Shown: positions 1 through 9,241 of the stretch, piece after piece
Layout: each line of letters opens with the position of its first letter
How positions within the stretch are numbered: position 1 is the stretch's first letter
Assembly: GCA_022842995.1 (NCBI GenBank)
Contig: JALHOM010000006.1
Location: forward strand, 19,459 to 66,101
Source: Candidatus Saccharimonadota bacterium
Lineage (GTDB): Bacteria > Patescibacteriota > Saccharimonadia > Saccharimonadales > 2-12-FULL-41-12
Direction of reading: 5' to 3'
Length of the DNA: 46,643 bases
Notes under the pieces: model-generated
The model's input: only the letters and a program-made list of their open reading frames with translations
Databases searched by the model: none
Told to the model about the DNA's origin: nothing
Translations under genes and position numbers: made by a program

Positions 1-1
1 A

Positions 2-829
2 TCTGTCGAGGCGGTACTTCGGAGCTTCTCTGGAGCTATAGGTCTTTTTGGTGAACAGGGGAGCGGCAGGTTTACTGTCGCCGCCCATATCATCGGTGAA
101 CTTGCTGATAAGCCAGCGGACAGCTTAGATAAGTGGCCCTACTTTAGGCGCCTCTCGGGTAAAGAGACGGGCATAGAATCGATAAGAGATTTGCAAAAGT
201 TTTTGCACTTAAGTGTACCTGGCGACGCACGCATCAAACGAGCGGTCGTTCTGGAAGATTTCGATCAAACATCGGCAGAGGCACAAAACGCGCTTCTCAA
301 AACTATCGAGGAACCACCAGTCGATACCGTCATAATAATCACCGCGAGCAGCGAAATCAGTATTTTGCCAACCGTTTTGTCTCGGATAACTAGTATCCCC
401 GTACTACCCATCTCAAAGTCCGAGATTATTAATCGTTTCTCGAGCGAAGTATCCGTGGCAGAGATCGATAGGTACTATAACTTATCAAGCGGACGAATCG
501 GAACGTTCATGGGGCTTATCAGCGCCGATACAGATAATCATGAAGTCCATGTCATAGAGTACGCCAAACAGCTACTGAGCCTATCTAGAGGTGAGAGATT
601 GGCGCGCATCGACGCAATAACTAAGTCAAAAGACCATACGCCGCTAGAAGTTATTGACGGGCTCGTCAAGATTCACCGAGCCATCCTCGTCTCGCGTCTC
701 AAACAAGCCAAAGACAAGGGCGAACTCACTGCTATGTATCGGAATCTCGAGGCATCATACGAGGCCCTGAGCGATGTCAGTAATGGAGTCCATGCTAAAT
801 TAGCGCTTTCACGACTCTTTATTTCTTGA
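2..829 (+). CDS. holB: DNA polymerase III subunit delta' (partial, 5' end outside window)
   Basis: Frame stays open from base 2; AQNALLKTIEEPP and SRITSIPVLP motifs typical of clamp-loader AAA+ delta' subunits. Confidence 0.8.
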   Translation, partial: SVEAVLRSFSGAIGLFGEQGSGRFTVAAHIIGELADKPADSLDKWPYFRRLSGKETGIESIRDLQKFLHLSVPGDARIKRAVVLEDFDQTSAEAQNALLKTIEEPPVDTVIIITASSEISILPTVLSRITSIPVLPISKSEIINRFSSEVSVAEIDRYYNLSSGRIGTFMGLISADTDNHEVHVIEYAKQLLSLSRGERLARIDAITKSKDHTPLEVIDGLVKIHRAILVSRLKQAKDKGELTAMYRNLEASYEALSDVSNGVHAKLALSRLFIS

Positions 830-854
830 GGTAGTGGTATAATAATAACTACAT

Positions 855-1511
855 ATGGCCGAATTATTGATCCTGGCCGGGATTAGCACTCTCGTATTCA
901 GGGCTTTTGTGAAACATACACCCGAAGACCCAGATATGCCACATAAACTGAGTGATAAGCTTGGTAAGTTGTGGGATGTCGTTCATCAGGGTATGCGTGA
1001 AAACAGGTTGCTTCGCGCTGAAAAGGCCTTACTGACCATCCTTAAGATCGACGAAAAGAATGCCGCTGCCTATAACCGCCTCGGTATTTTGTATGCCAAG
1101 CAAAAAGAATTTAAAGATGCGATAGATTGCTTCGAAATCGCTTGCAGTATTGAACCAACGGCCTCGAGTCTTCATAACCTCGGTTTGATCTTCTATGAAA
1201 CAGAGAACTACCAAAAGTCTGTAACCGCATTTGACGAAGCCTTAAAGCTAGACGAAGAAATGGCCGCTCGCCATATTGCACTGGCAAAAGCACTAGAAAA
1301 ACTCGGTAACGACAAGCGCATGATCGCCGAGCTTGAAAGAGCTGCCGAGTTGGAGCCGACGCACGAAACTTACACGTTGCTCATGAAGTCCTACAAAGAT
1401 CAGGGCATGGAAGACAAGGCTGATTTGGTAGAAGATAAGCTCAAAAAGCTCTTGGTGCCATCTGGCAAGCGACGAACGCGCGTACGCCGTGCTAAGCGCG
1501 TTGTTGTGTAA
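855..1511 (+). CDS. TPR-repeat protein with N-terminal membrane anchor
   Basis: Tandem TPR-like repeats (AAAYNRLGILYAKQKEFKDAIDCFEIACSIEP..SLHNLGLIFYETENYQKSVTAFDEALKLD). Confidence 0.75.
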   Translation: MAELLILAGISTLVFRAFVKHTPEDPDMPHKLSDKLGKLWDVVHQGMRENRLLRAEKALLTILKIDEKNAAAYNRLGILYAKQKEFKDAIDCFEIACSIEPTASSLHNLGLIFYETENYQKSVTAFDEALKLDEEMAARHIALAKALEKLGNDKRMIAELERAAELEPTHETYTLLMKSYKDQGMEDKADLVEDKLKKLLVPSGKRRTRVRRAKRVVV

Positions 1512-1568
1512 CTGAGATGCCTGAAGCCAACGAAATACTAGTTGAATAATATCTAAGGTATAGCCGGA

Positions 1569-2201
1569 TTAAGAAGTTTCTAATTGAACAGTTTTAGGCT
1601 CAATACTAAAACTGTCTGGATAAAATATTTGCGGTATTCCTATTGTAAGTACAGGCCGGTTTATCACATCATTTGGTAGCCAATAGTCAGGTGAACCTTG
1701 TTTAATTCCAACTGTAGAATTATGAATCGAAGATCCGTAAAATCCTGCAAAAATCGGGTCTTTAATGTTGGGAATATATGTTTGCTCCCCATATATATAA
1801 AGCTTTGTCTTGAATGGTTCAATTACTGTTGTGCTACCTAGTCTAATGGCTTGTAAGATATTTGAGATCACATCAGTCCGTGAAGCAAGTCCTTCAACAG
1901 TATGAGGGGCTGAACTCAATACGATCAATTTTGTTCTTTCCTCAAACTCAATAGCGGTATCTCGTCGGATATCTGTATTATTTAAACCTAGTTCAGTGTA
2001 ATGCTGACGAACTACGCAGCCTATTTCAGAATCTATATAATCGAGTGCGTCCACCATAGAACGGATAACATCCTGTGGCCCCCAATACCAATTACTTCTT
2101 TTGGATAATGGTCGCTCATCTTCAGGAATTGCGTCACGTATTATTTCCCACTGATGATTAAGAAATTCTAGACTATCTTTGAATTCTGCTCTATCACTCA
2201 C
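1569..2201 (-). CDS. hypothetical protein
   Basis: 210 aa ORF, no recognised motif. Confidence 0.55.
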   Translation of the reverse strand: MSDRAEFKDSLEFLNHQWEIIRDAIPEDERPLSKRSNWYWGPQDVIRSMVDALDYIDSEIGCVVRQHYTELGLNNTDIRRDTAIEFEERTKLIVLSSAPHTVEGLASRTDVISNILQAIRLGSTTVIEPFKTKLYIYGEQTYIPNIKDPIFAGFYGSSIHNSTVGIKQGSPDYWLPNDVINRPVLTIGIPQIFYPDSFSIEPKTVQLETS

Positions 2202-2399
2202 ATGCTTTCCTTATTGATTATTTCAGGATTTGAAGATACTTGATCAGTAATATGCACTAAAATAACAAATATTGCAATACTTATCTGAATGCCACAACTC
2301 ACTATACTTTATTGGGCCGAGGTATAAAATTAAGGTAAAGAGGGAAGACGCAGGATATCGTCTTGTCTATTGAATTTTATTTTTTAAAGAGCGGTTGTT

Positions 2400-2843
2400 T
2401 TATAGGTCGTTGAAGCCGGCAAGCAGTGCGAGATATTCTGGGTCATTGGCATTTCTACCCATAGTTATGAATTGACTTACTTTTGACTGACTAATCCAGG
2501 AACTTGCGGAATGATCACTGGGATTAAGCTTGATATCTTCTGGTGAGCTGACGAGTGTTGCGTAGTAAATGATTTCGACGGTGTGGACTGTGTTGTCGTC
2601 GTTAACGTAATCAAAAACATAAAATGGTTGCTGGACTTCAATATTGGCGCCAAACTCTTCAAGGATTTCTCTTTTAAGGCCAGCGATAATGTTCTCTCCA
2701 AACTCAATATGACCTCCAGGTAGCTCATAGACGCCGGGTAAAAACTTTTTAGTGTCGGCTCGTTTAGCAATAAATACCTTTTTTGTTCCCTCGAATTCGT
2801 GCCAAATAAAGGCGCAGGCGGTAATTTCTTGAGTTGTATTCAT
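2400..2843 (-). CDS. NUDIX hydrolase
   Basis: Nudix box GGHIEFGENIIAGLKREILEEFGANI; start chosen at internal ATG 2843 (MNTTQEITACAF) rather than the longer ORF to 2948. Confidence 0.85.
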   Translation of the reverse strand: MNTTQEITACAFIWHEFEGTKKVFIAKRADTKKFLPGVYELPGGHIEFGENIIAGLKREILEEFGANIEVQQPFYVFDYVNDDNTVHTVEIIYYATLVSSPEDIKLNPSDHSASSWISQSKVSQFITMGRNANDPEYLALLAGFNDL

Positions 2844-2855
2844 CCGGTTTTTCAA

Positions 2856-2881
2856 AATTAATCGTATATATACGATTAATT
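2856..2881. repeat. 26-bp perfect palindrome AATTAATCGTATATATACGATTAATT, 13 bp upstream of the NUDIX start
   Basis: Read directly; all 13 half-site positions are symmetric. Confidence 0.9.
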
Positions 2882-3115
2882 GCCTGTTTATATATGTAAG
2901 TGGATGGGACTTGACAGCGCGGATCACCCGACATACCACACCCATCATGCTAACATCTTATGGCTCGAGTTACGATTACCCATAAGCTTTCATATGAACT
3001 ATGTTCATGGCGTAGATCTAACTACGCTTCACTTACAGATTTATCATATCAATAATTAAATCCCCTTGCGAGGGTAAATTCATTTGGTGCAGGGTTATCA
3101 ACAAGGGCAGAATAC

Positions 3116-3508
3116 TCATATTAAAAGTTTGATCGCTGCCCATGTTGACGGGGCAAACTTATCGGGTCCTAAACTTGCAATTTCATCTATTGAAAGCTGT
3201 ACTTTTCCTTGCCCTTCGTAAACTTCAAAATCCAACTCGATGATGTCGGCTACAAATACGTAACGAATACCTAAACCTTCACGAGAAAGGTCTAGCCTGC
3301 CTAATTCCTTAAATTTCATCTTATCAACATCTAACGAAGTTTCCTCTGAAAGTTCACGTTTCGCGGCTTGAAGCGGCGTTTCGTCGGACTCGATAGCACC
3401 ACCAAAGCCTGCGAATAATCCAGGAGACGCAATTCCAGGCTTATTATCTCGATGCTGGAAGCAGTACTTACTACCATTCTTTAGTATGGTAAGTGCTACT
3501 GTATTCAT
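3116..3508 (-). CDS. NUDIX hydrolase (MutT-like)
   Basis: Nudix box GGAIESDETPLQAAKRELSEETSLD. Confidence 0.85.
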   Translation of the reverse strand: MNTVALTILKNGSKYCFQHRDNKPGIASPGLFAGFGGAIESDETPLQAAKRELSEETSLDVDKMKFKELGRLDLSREGLGIRYVFVADIIELDFEVYEGQGKVQLSIDEIASLGPDKFAPSTWAAIKLLI

Positions 3509-3558
3509 GGGTTAAGTATAACAAAAAGGACGCCGTAAAGAATTATAGGCTATTTTGT

Positions 3559-3588
3559 ATCGACTTGGTGCAGGGAGAGGGATTTGAC
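3559..3588 (-). repeat. Partial duplicate of the tRNA-Tyr 3' end (T-loop to CCA plus flank)
   Basis: atcgacttggtgcagggagagggatttgac repeats tctcgatttggtgcagggagagggatttgaac at 3739-3770, the 3' part of tRNA-Tyr. Confidence 0.85.
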
Positions 3589-3703
3589 CTTGCCTCGCAA
3601 ATGAAATTTACATTTGCTTAAGGCAATTTTTGAACACAGTTCAAAAACCAAGGGCGGGGTTAGTCCACAGGACTAACCCGTTCAAATCCACTCTTCGCCT
3701 CCA
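3574..3703. other. Multi-hairpin, tRNA-derived structured element
   Basis: Three consecutive hairpins (TTGCCT-c-GCAAATG/CATTTGC-tta-AGGCAA; TTTTTGAAC-aca-GTTCAAAAA; GGGTTAGTCC-aca-GGACTAACCC) enclosed by an outer helix AGAGGGATTTGA / TCAAATCCaCTCT; ends with tRNA-like TTCAAAT-CCACT-CTTCGCC-T-CCA. Confidence 0.7.
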
Positions 3704-3746
3704 CAAAATCAAAAAAGACTACCAGACTTGGTAGACTTTCTCGATT

Positions 3747-3831
3747 TGGTGCAGGGAGAGGGATTTGAACCCCCGAACCCGATGGGAGCTGATTTACAGT
3801 CAGCCGTGTTTGACCGCTTCACTATCCCTGC
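3747..3831 (-). tRNA. tRNA-Tyr (GTA)
   Basis: Reverse complement GCAGGGATAGTGAAGCGGTC...GCTGACTGTAAATCAGC...GGGGGTTCAAATCCCTCTCCCTGCACCA; long variable arm, encoded CCA. Confidence 0.95.
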
Positions 3832-3935
3832 ATGGTATGTAATTTATAGATTTCAATTATCAATTAGCATTCATTACGCCAAAATAGGAGTAGCAATAAA
3901 TGAAGTATGTAAAAGAAAAATGATAAATGAACTAA

Positions 3936-4012
3936 TGGAGCCACCTGTCGGACTCGAACCGACGACCCTCTGTTTACAAAACAGATGCTCTAACCAACTG
4001 AGCTAAGGTGGC
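3936..4012 (-). tRNA. tRNA-Thr (TGT)
   Basis: Reverse complement GCCACCTTAGCTCAGTTGGTTAGAGCATCTGTTTTGTAAACAGAGGGTCGTCGGTTCGAGTCCGACAGGTGGCTCCA. Confidence 0.95.
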
Positions 4013-4136
4013 GTAACTTCGGTCAGTATTGTATCAAATTGACCGGAGTGGGGCAAGGTAAAGTATTTTTCATTTCTTCTAAACAATAATACTAGGTTAT
4101 GACCTCCATTTTTGCTATAATTTTCTTCTAGATTGT

Positions 4137-4211
<75 letters not shown>

Positions 4212-4250
4212 TTTACATCTGTTAAAAAATTTGATATAATTTACAACCAT

Positions 4251-4457
4251 ATGGGAAAAAAGAACGACAAACGTAAGTTGGTAGGACTAGTTTCGGAAGA
4301 GACAGGACATCGAACTTACTACACCACCAAGAACACGATGAATACTCCGGACAAATTACAGCTTCGGAAGTATGACCCTATTGCTCGCAAGCATGTACTG
4401 TACGTTGAGACCAAGAAAAACTTGGGTCGCAACGAAGTCAAACCACGCAAGAAATAG
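4251..4457 (+). CDS. rpmG: 50S ribosomal protein L33 (Cys-less form)
   Basis: [59 protein letters not shown] at 4251. Confidence 0.9.
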   Translation: MGKKNDKRKLVGLVSEETGHRTYYTTKNTMNTPDKLQLRKYDPIARKHVLYVETKKNLGRNEVKPRKK

Positions 4458-4477
4458 TTAATTCGTATTTGAAATCA

Positions 4478-4510
4478 CTCTCGTAAGCTTAGTCTTGGCG
4501 AGAGTTTTTT
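4478..4510 (+). terminator. Rho-independent terminator after rpmG
   Basis: CTCTCG...CGAGAG followed by TTTTTT. Confidence 0.75.
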
Positions 4511-6458
4511 AATCTTTAAATTTCGTATAGAAGTCTAGTACCGTATTAATGTATTCGGCGTGACTCCAGACAAGGGGCGTGACTGAAATCGGTGAACGAT
4601 CTTTTGATGACATTTGTTCTGGCATTATCCCGCTTGGTAGGGCGGCTGCCTCGGCAATTTGAATCAATTTCTCGGCTTGGTATTTGTTCGATGAGCGGAT
4701 GTAATATTGAGCCAACCACATTGTAGTCACGATCCAAGGGTTGCCGTACTGCTCGTCATCAGGTTTGAAGTAGTAGTCTCCGATATAGCGTACGATTCCC
4801 GTATGCTCAACTCTCTCAAGGCTGATAGTCTGTATCATTGTGTCGACAGTCGACTGCAGGAGTGTGTGTTCTTCGGGTTCGTAATACCCAAATATCATAC
4901 CTCCCCAGAAGCTGGAGCAATCGAGGGTGTTGTCGTACGACAAATCACCAGTGCGTGTATCGAGCAACAATCCTTTACGTAGTGTTCCGTTCTCTGGATT
5001 TGTAAAGGCGGCTCGTGAGTTTTTGATGGTTTCGGCGGACTTCAACCAACCGGCGGACAGCTCGGATTTGCCTAATGTCTGAGCGAGCTCTGCAGCCGTA
5101 AGTAGGCCAGCGTATGTACAGGCAGTCGTATAAGTGCTGGTTAAAAATCGTTCTTCCCATAAATCGTAGCTGGCATGCGGCAGGCCTGTTTGTTCGTCCA
5201 TGAAGGTCGACAGGAAATTTGCTGCGGGTACAACGTAACCGTTAAACATTTGCCTTACGAAATCTTCATCACCAGAGTAGCGGAGATATTCACCGAGCAT
5301 AAAGATAGTGATTGCTGTTTCGTCCTCTTGAATAGGTAACTCCTCAACACTATTCCGAAGCAAGGGATGCCAAGTACTACCGACGGTTCGGTCGGGCTGA
5401 TACTTGTGCATCAGAAAACCCTCGATTGTGATGATATCTCGGCAGAAGTTAAAGAAACTTTTAGCCTCTTCATAAAATCCCATCCGAATCAGGGGCCAGA
5501 TAGCCAAAGATCCATCCCTCGGCCAAACGTAGGAGTAGTAGTCCCTGCCATAGTTGTATATCGAAGAATCGCAGGAGGCTATGATTCCTCCGCGCGCGTC
5601 ACAATGAGCCTTGATGACGAGTAATGATTTTTTGATCAACTTTTGGCGCTCAGAAGGGATGTTGTCGAGTGATTTACTCTGCATGAACCAATTATTCCAA
5701 TATAGCAGATTCATGTTTATCCGCGTGAATAAGCCTTGTTTTAGAGTCTCGTTAATTTTTTCACATTCGTATTGCGAGTCGGCGGCGATGACCCAATAGT
5801 CAATTGACTCGGATTTACCCGGCTCTAGATCGACAGAAAATCGAATAACAGAGTCAACGCCACCGTGCTCGACGCTATTACCCGATAATTCTCCGTCTTC
5901 GGCATCGGCATAGGTGCCACTTTTGCCTTCAAGGCCATAATTTCCAACGGCAAATTGATCGAATGATTGATTGTCCTGTAGATTACTTCCACTGATGAGT
6001 AAGCTGCATCGGCCTTTATAATCCAAGATGTAATTATGGCCCGGTACGTAAAGCGCTGTATCGGCTCGACCATGATTAGAGATTTCGAACACTTGGTGCA
6101 TAAACAGGCGAATAGATTGCTTCTGCTTGGAATTATTGGTGATTTTTATCTTTCGGCAAAAGGCGTTGTACTCATAGTCGACAAAGTCGGTCGAGGCTAA
6201 TTCTACTTCGAGATGAGGGTTCACCATTGAAGTGGTTGCCACTAAAGCTCCGTCCGACAGATCGACTTGGCAGCCCCAGTCGTTGCTATCTACCCAAGAA
6301 AATACATCATTGACCGAAACGCCGATTCGGTGGTGCATACTCCGAGCGGTCGTCAAATTTTCTTGTCCAACGTAAGGATAATAGAAGTCATGGACCATCC
6401 CAATTTCGTTCAAGCCTACCGTTAGCTTGCCATTGCCCAAAATGACAGCGCGTCCCAT
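4509..6458 (-). CDS. Glycoside hydrolase family 15 (glucoamylase-like)
   Basis: GH15 features: YVWPRDGSLAIWPLIRMGFYEEAKSFF, EEDETAITIFMLGEYLRYSGD-type region, DLWEERFLTSTYTTACTYAGL. Confidence 0.85.
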   Translation of the reverse strand: MGRAVILGNGKLTVGLNEIGMVHDFYYPYVGQENLTTARSMHHRIGVSVNDVFSWVDSNDWGCQVDLSDGALVATTSMVNPHLEVELASTDFVDYEYNAFCRKIKITNNSKQKQSIRLFMHQVFEISNHGRADTALYVPGHNYILDYKGRCSLLISGSNLQDNQSFDQFAVGNYGLEGKSGTYADAEDGELSGNSVEHGGVDSVIRFSVDLEPGKSESIDYWVIAADSQYECEKINETLKQGLFTRINMNLLYWNNWFMQSKSLDNIPSERQKLIKKSLLVIKAHCDARGGIIASCDSSIYNYGRDYYSYVWPRDGSLAIWPLIRMGFYEEAKSFFNFCRDIITIEGFLMHKYQPDRTVGSTWHPLLRNSVEELPIQEDETAITIFMLGEYLRYSGDEDFVRQMFNGYVVPAANFLSTFMDEQTGLPHASYDLWEERFLTSTYTTACTYAGLLTAAELAQTLGKSELSAGWLKSAETIKNSRAAFTNPENGTLRKGLLLDTRTGDLSYDNTLDCSSFWGGMIFGYYEPEEHTLLQSTVDTMIQTISLERVEHTGIVRYIGDYYFKPDDEQYGNPWIVTTMWLAQYYIRSSNKYQAEKLIQIAEAAALPSGIMPEQMSSKDRSPISVTPLVWSHAEYINTVLDFYTKFKD

Positions 6459-6460
6459 GA

Positions 6461-7666
6461 CTACCTGAAATCCCCAGACCTTAATCTCATGTCCTGCCAG
6501 GCGTTCATAAAGGCAATAAAGGCGTCATACGGGTTATCGTAAGGACTGAAATAGGCATGGATATCGCCGTCGTTAAACCACTTGGTACACATATAATAAA
6601 AATGGTCAGACGTCTGGAGTTTACGCCAATCGTCAATGAGTGTTTGGTTTCCCGAGTTCAATACAGCATCTTTGATCGAATATATGGCATCCAGTGCTTG
6701 TTGTTGCATGCTATTTCCGACCCAGGCAGATAGATCACGCTCGGTATCTGCCCACGTAACGACGTTAGGCATATCAACACGATCAACCGTTGGGTACGAA
6801 TCGGCTGTTTCGGACACAGTCTTGAAATCATGCTCTGGATTTGTTAGCCAGATTTCAGGGAGATGAGTCAAGAAGTCGAAAATCCCGGATTCGTGCCATT
6901 GGTGCTCACCGAAGGTCTCGTAATCCATAAATAGATTGAAGTTGGTAGCATCTCCTGACTCACTGAGCCAATGCGAGAATTTATCGGCGGTCAATGGCCA
7001 CTCGGCCCATGACTGATCGCCGAATCGAAAGGCGATATCGTCACTGAGCTTGTAGTTTTTGAGTAGAAGCTTCAGATTCCCGTCGATATAGGATGGCTGA
7101 TAAACGAAATTCGGGCTCCTCCAGTCCAAGATTGGATCCCAGCCCTCGGCCAAGATTACTTTGTAGCCTGCTTCGTTAGCCCACCAAGCGAGGTCGTTGT
7201 TATAGGCAAGCTCGGTGTTTCGGAAGGCTGTCGGAGTTTGGCCGAAGGTGTCCTGAATGAGATTTTTATGTTGGTCTACTTGGGCAATAAACTCATCTCG
7301 GTCGTAGAAAAAGGCTAAGGAGTGGTGATACGTTTCACCGACGATTTCAACTCGTCCTGTTTGAGCAAGCATTTGAAAGGAACGGAGGCTCTCTGGACTC
7401 CAGCGTTTCATTTGCTCTATGGCCGTACCGGTAATCGACAAGCTGATTTTGAAGCCAGGGTGTTTATGAAGAAGATCTAGTAACCGGGCGTTGGTTGCCA
7501 GATACGACTTTTCGGCGACTTTATGCATGATTCTTTCGTTGCTGGTGCGGTCGTGGTATTCGGCGTCAAAGTAGTCGCTCCTCAGTCCGCTATCGAAGAC
7601 AGAGTAGTGTCTGACCCTAAAGGGCTGATGCACATGGAGGTATAAAACGATTGATTTTTGGCTCAT
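6461..7666 (-). CDS. Glycoside hydrolase family 57 (alpha-amylase-like)
   Basis: YLHVHQPFRV N-terminus, GETYHHSL, FRNTELAYNNDLAWWANEAGYKVILAEGWD, LFMDYETFGEHQW. Confidence 0.9.
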   Translation of the reverse strand: MSQKSIVLYLHVHQPFRVRHYSVFDSGLRSDYFDAEYHDRTSNERIMHKVAEKSYLATNARLLDLLHKHPGFKISLSITGTAIEQMKRWSPESLRSFQMLAQTGRVEIVGETYHHSLAFFYDRDEFIAQVDQHKNLIQDTFGQTPTAFRNTELAYNNDLAWWANEAGYKVILAEGWDPILDWRSPNFVYQPSYIDGNLKLLLKNYKLSDDIAFRFGDQSWAEWPLTADKFSHWLSESGDATNFNLFMDYETFGEHQWHESGIFDFLTHLPEIWLTNPEHDFKTVSETADSYPTVDRVDMPNVVTWADTERDLSAWVGNSMQQQALDAIYSIKDAVLNSGNQTLIDDWRKLQTSDHFYYMCTKWFNDGDIHAYFSPYDNPYDAFIAFMNAWQDMRLRSGDFR

Positions 7667-8856
7667 ATCGCTACCGCCTGATGGTGCTCCTTATATGTTG
7701 AAAGGAGAGTTTTTGCGGTCTTATCCCAGCTCAATTTACTGAGTTCACGGTTTAAGTCGTATTTTAGTGAGCTTTGTAATCCGTCATAACTGACAAAAGA
7801 GATAATTTGATCAGCCATCTTGTGAATATCCCAGAAATCTACCTTTAGACAGCTTTGCAAAACTTCAGCAATTCCAGATTGGCGGGATATTAAGGACGGC
7901 GTATCGTAGTAGGCAGCTTCTAGTGGCGTCAGCCCGAAAGGTTCTGAAATAGAGGGCATAACGAATAAGTCGCTAATAGCAAAAGCGTCACGCCAGCGTT
8001 TGCCGCGCTGGAAATCTACAAAAATAACATTCCTGGCAATCCCCAAGCTAGCTGCCAGTTCGATGAGCTCTCTTTTTTGATCACCAGAGCCGATAATCAA
8101 AAAAATGGTCTTTGGCTGTTTTTCAACGACTAATTGAGCAGCCCGCAGGAAGCCACCAAGACCTTTTTGGATTGTCAGTCTACCGATATTTGTAACGACG
8201 CGGTAGCCTTCTTGTTTAAGTTTCGACAGCAGCCGATATTCGTTATCGCCCTGTAGATCTTCCATAAAATCGAGATCGAGACTATTGTGAGCCACGACGA
8301 TTTTGTCGGCAGGAATGCCGTATTCATGAACAATCTTTTGTTTGGTGAGCTCACTAACAGCCACGATACGATCGGCAATCGACAGACCCATCCTCTCGAT
8401 TTCATGCACTAGTGGATTCCCGTGCTTGCCGCCAGCTCTATCAGATTCAATCGAATGTACATGTAGAATAAGTGGCTTACCTGAAAGCTCTCTGGCACGC
8501 AGTGCCGCGCGGAATGTTAACCAGTCATGGGCATGGATTATATCGAAATCAGTTTCAATAACGATTTTTTCAATTGCTTTTTGGTAGTTTGCCTCGACAG
8601 AGTAAATATCTTTACCGAGTGTTGACGATCCTTCGTAAAATGTTGCCGAATCATAAACTCCAGAAATCACGGCAGGGTGAGCTAATTTTGCGTAAATCAC
8701 ATTCATGAAATCGAACTGCTCGTTGCCGACGTAGGGGACAACAAAATCGATCTTAGCGCCAAGTTTAGACAATGATTTAGAGAGCTGAAGGCAGGCGACA
8801 CCTAAGCCACCACTGTTATGTGGCGGCAATTCCCACCCAAGCATCAATACCCTCAT
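7663..8856 (-). CDS. Glycosyltransferase (GT4/glycogen-synthase-like)
   Basis: MRVLMLGWELPPHNSGGLGVACLQLSKSL; HAHDWLTFRAAL; NIGRLTIQKGL; MPSISEPFGLTPLEAAYYDTPSL. Confidence 0.9.
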   Translation of the reverse strand: MRVLMLGWELPPHNSGGLGVACLQLSKSLSKLGAKIDFVVPYVGNEQFDFMNVIYAKLAHPAVISGVYDSATFYEGSSTLGKDIYSVEANYQKAIEKIVIETDFDIIHAHDWLTFRAALRARELSGKPLILHVHSIESDRAGGKHGNPLVHEIERMGLSIADRIVAVSELTKQKIVHEYGIPADKIVVAHNSLDLDFMEDLQGDNEYRLLSKLKQEGYRVVTNIGRLTIQKGLGGFLRAAQLVVEKQPKTIFLIIGSGDQKRELIELAASLGIARNVIFVDFQRGKRWRDAFAISDLFVMPSISEPFGLTPLEAAYYDTPSLISRQSGIAEVLQSCLKVDFWDIHKMADQIISFVSYDGLQSSLKYDLNRELSKLSWDKTAKTLLSTYKEHHQAVAI

Positions 8857-8990
8857 AATGCGTTAATTTTGCCTCTTACGTTGCTAGCTAATCTATCTGC
8901 TTAAAGTATAAGCGTTTACTAGATGAACAGCAACCACTTTAATCTGTAATTGCTTGACTGTTAGTGCCGTAAATCACACTGGACAGAATG

Positions 8991-8999
8991 TGGTATAAT
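8991..8999 (+). promoter_or_regulatory. Extended -10 promoter element (TGGTATAAT) upstream of the ileS T-box
   Basis: TGnTATAAT located just before the leader; no good -35 seen. Confidence 0.5.
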
Positions 9000-9008
9000 A
9001 TTAGCAAA

Positions 9009-9236
9009 TACATTCTGAAATTATACAAATTTTAGATGAGTGGCAATCAACCACGAATGTAGCAAGAAGAACAACCAAAAAGTTAAGTAGAACTTGCCGG
9101 ACAGACACCGTAAAAAGTCTAGAATAGAGTGTCAAAAAAGATCATCTTTTTTGAAAACTGGATGGTACCGTCCGCCGTAGCTCAGAAAGAGCAAAGGTGG
9201 ATTCCAGTGGTCAAAACAGGTGATTTTTTATTGGAG
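9009..9236 (+). ncRNA. T-box leader (tRNA-Ile sensing), apparently translational
   Basis: Antisequestrator: ACTGGA(9157-9162)/TCCAGT(9203-9208), T-box bulge TGGTACCG(9163-9170), A2 stem TCCGCC(9171-9176)/GGTGGA(9196-9201); basal stem TACATTC(9009-9015)/GAATGTA(9055-9061); alternative pairing TTCCAGT(9202-9208)/ATTGGAG(9230-9236) covers the SD. Confidence 0.8.
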
Positions 9237-9241
9237 AAAAT

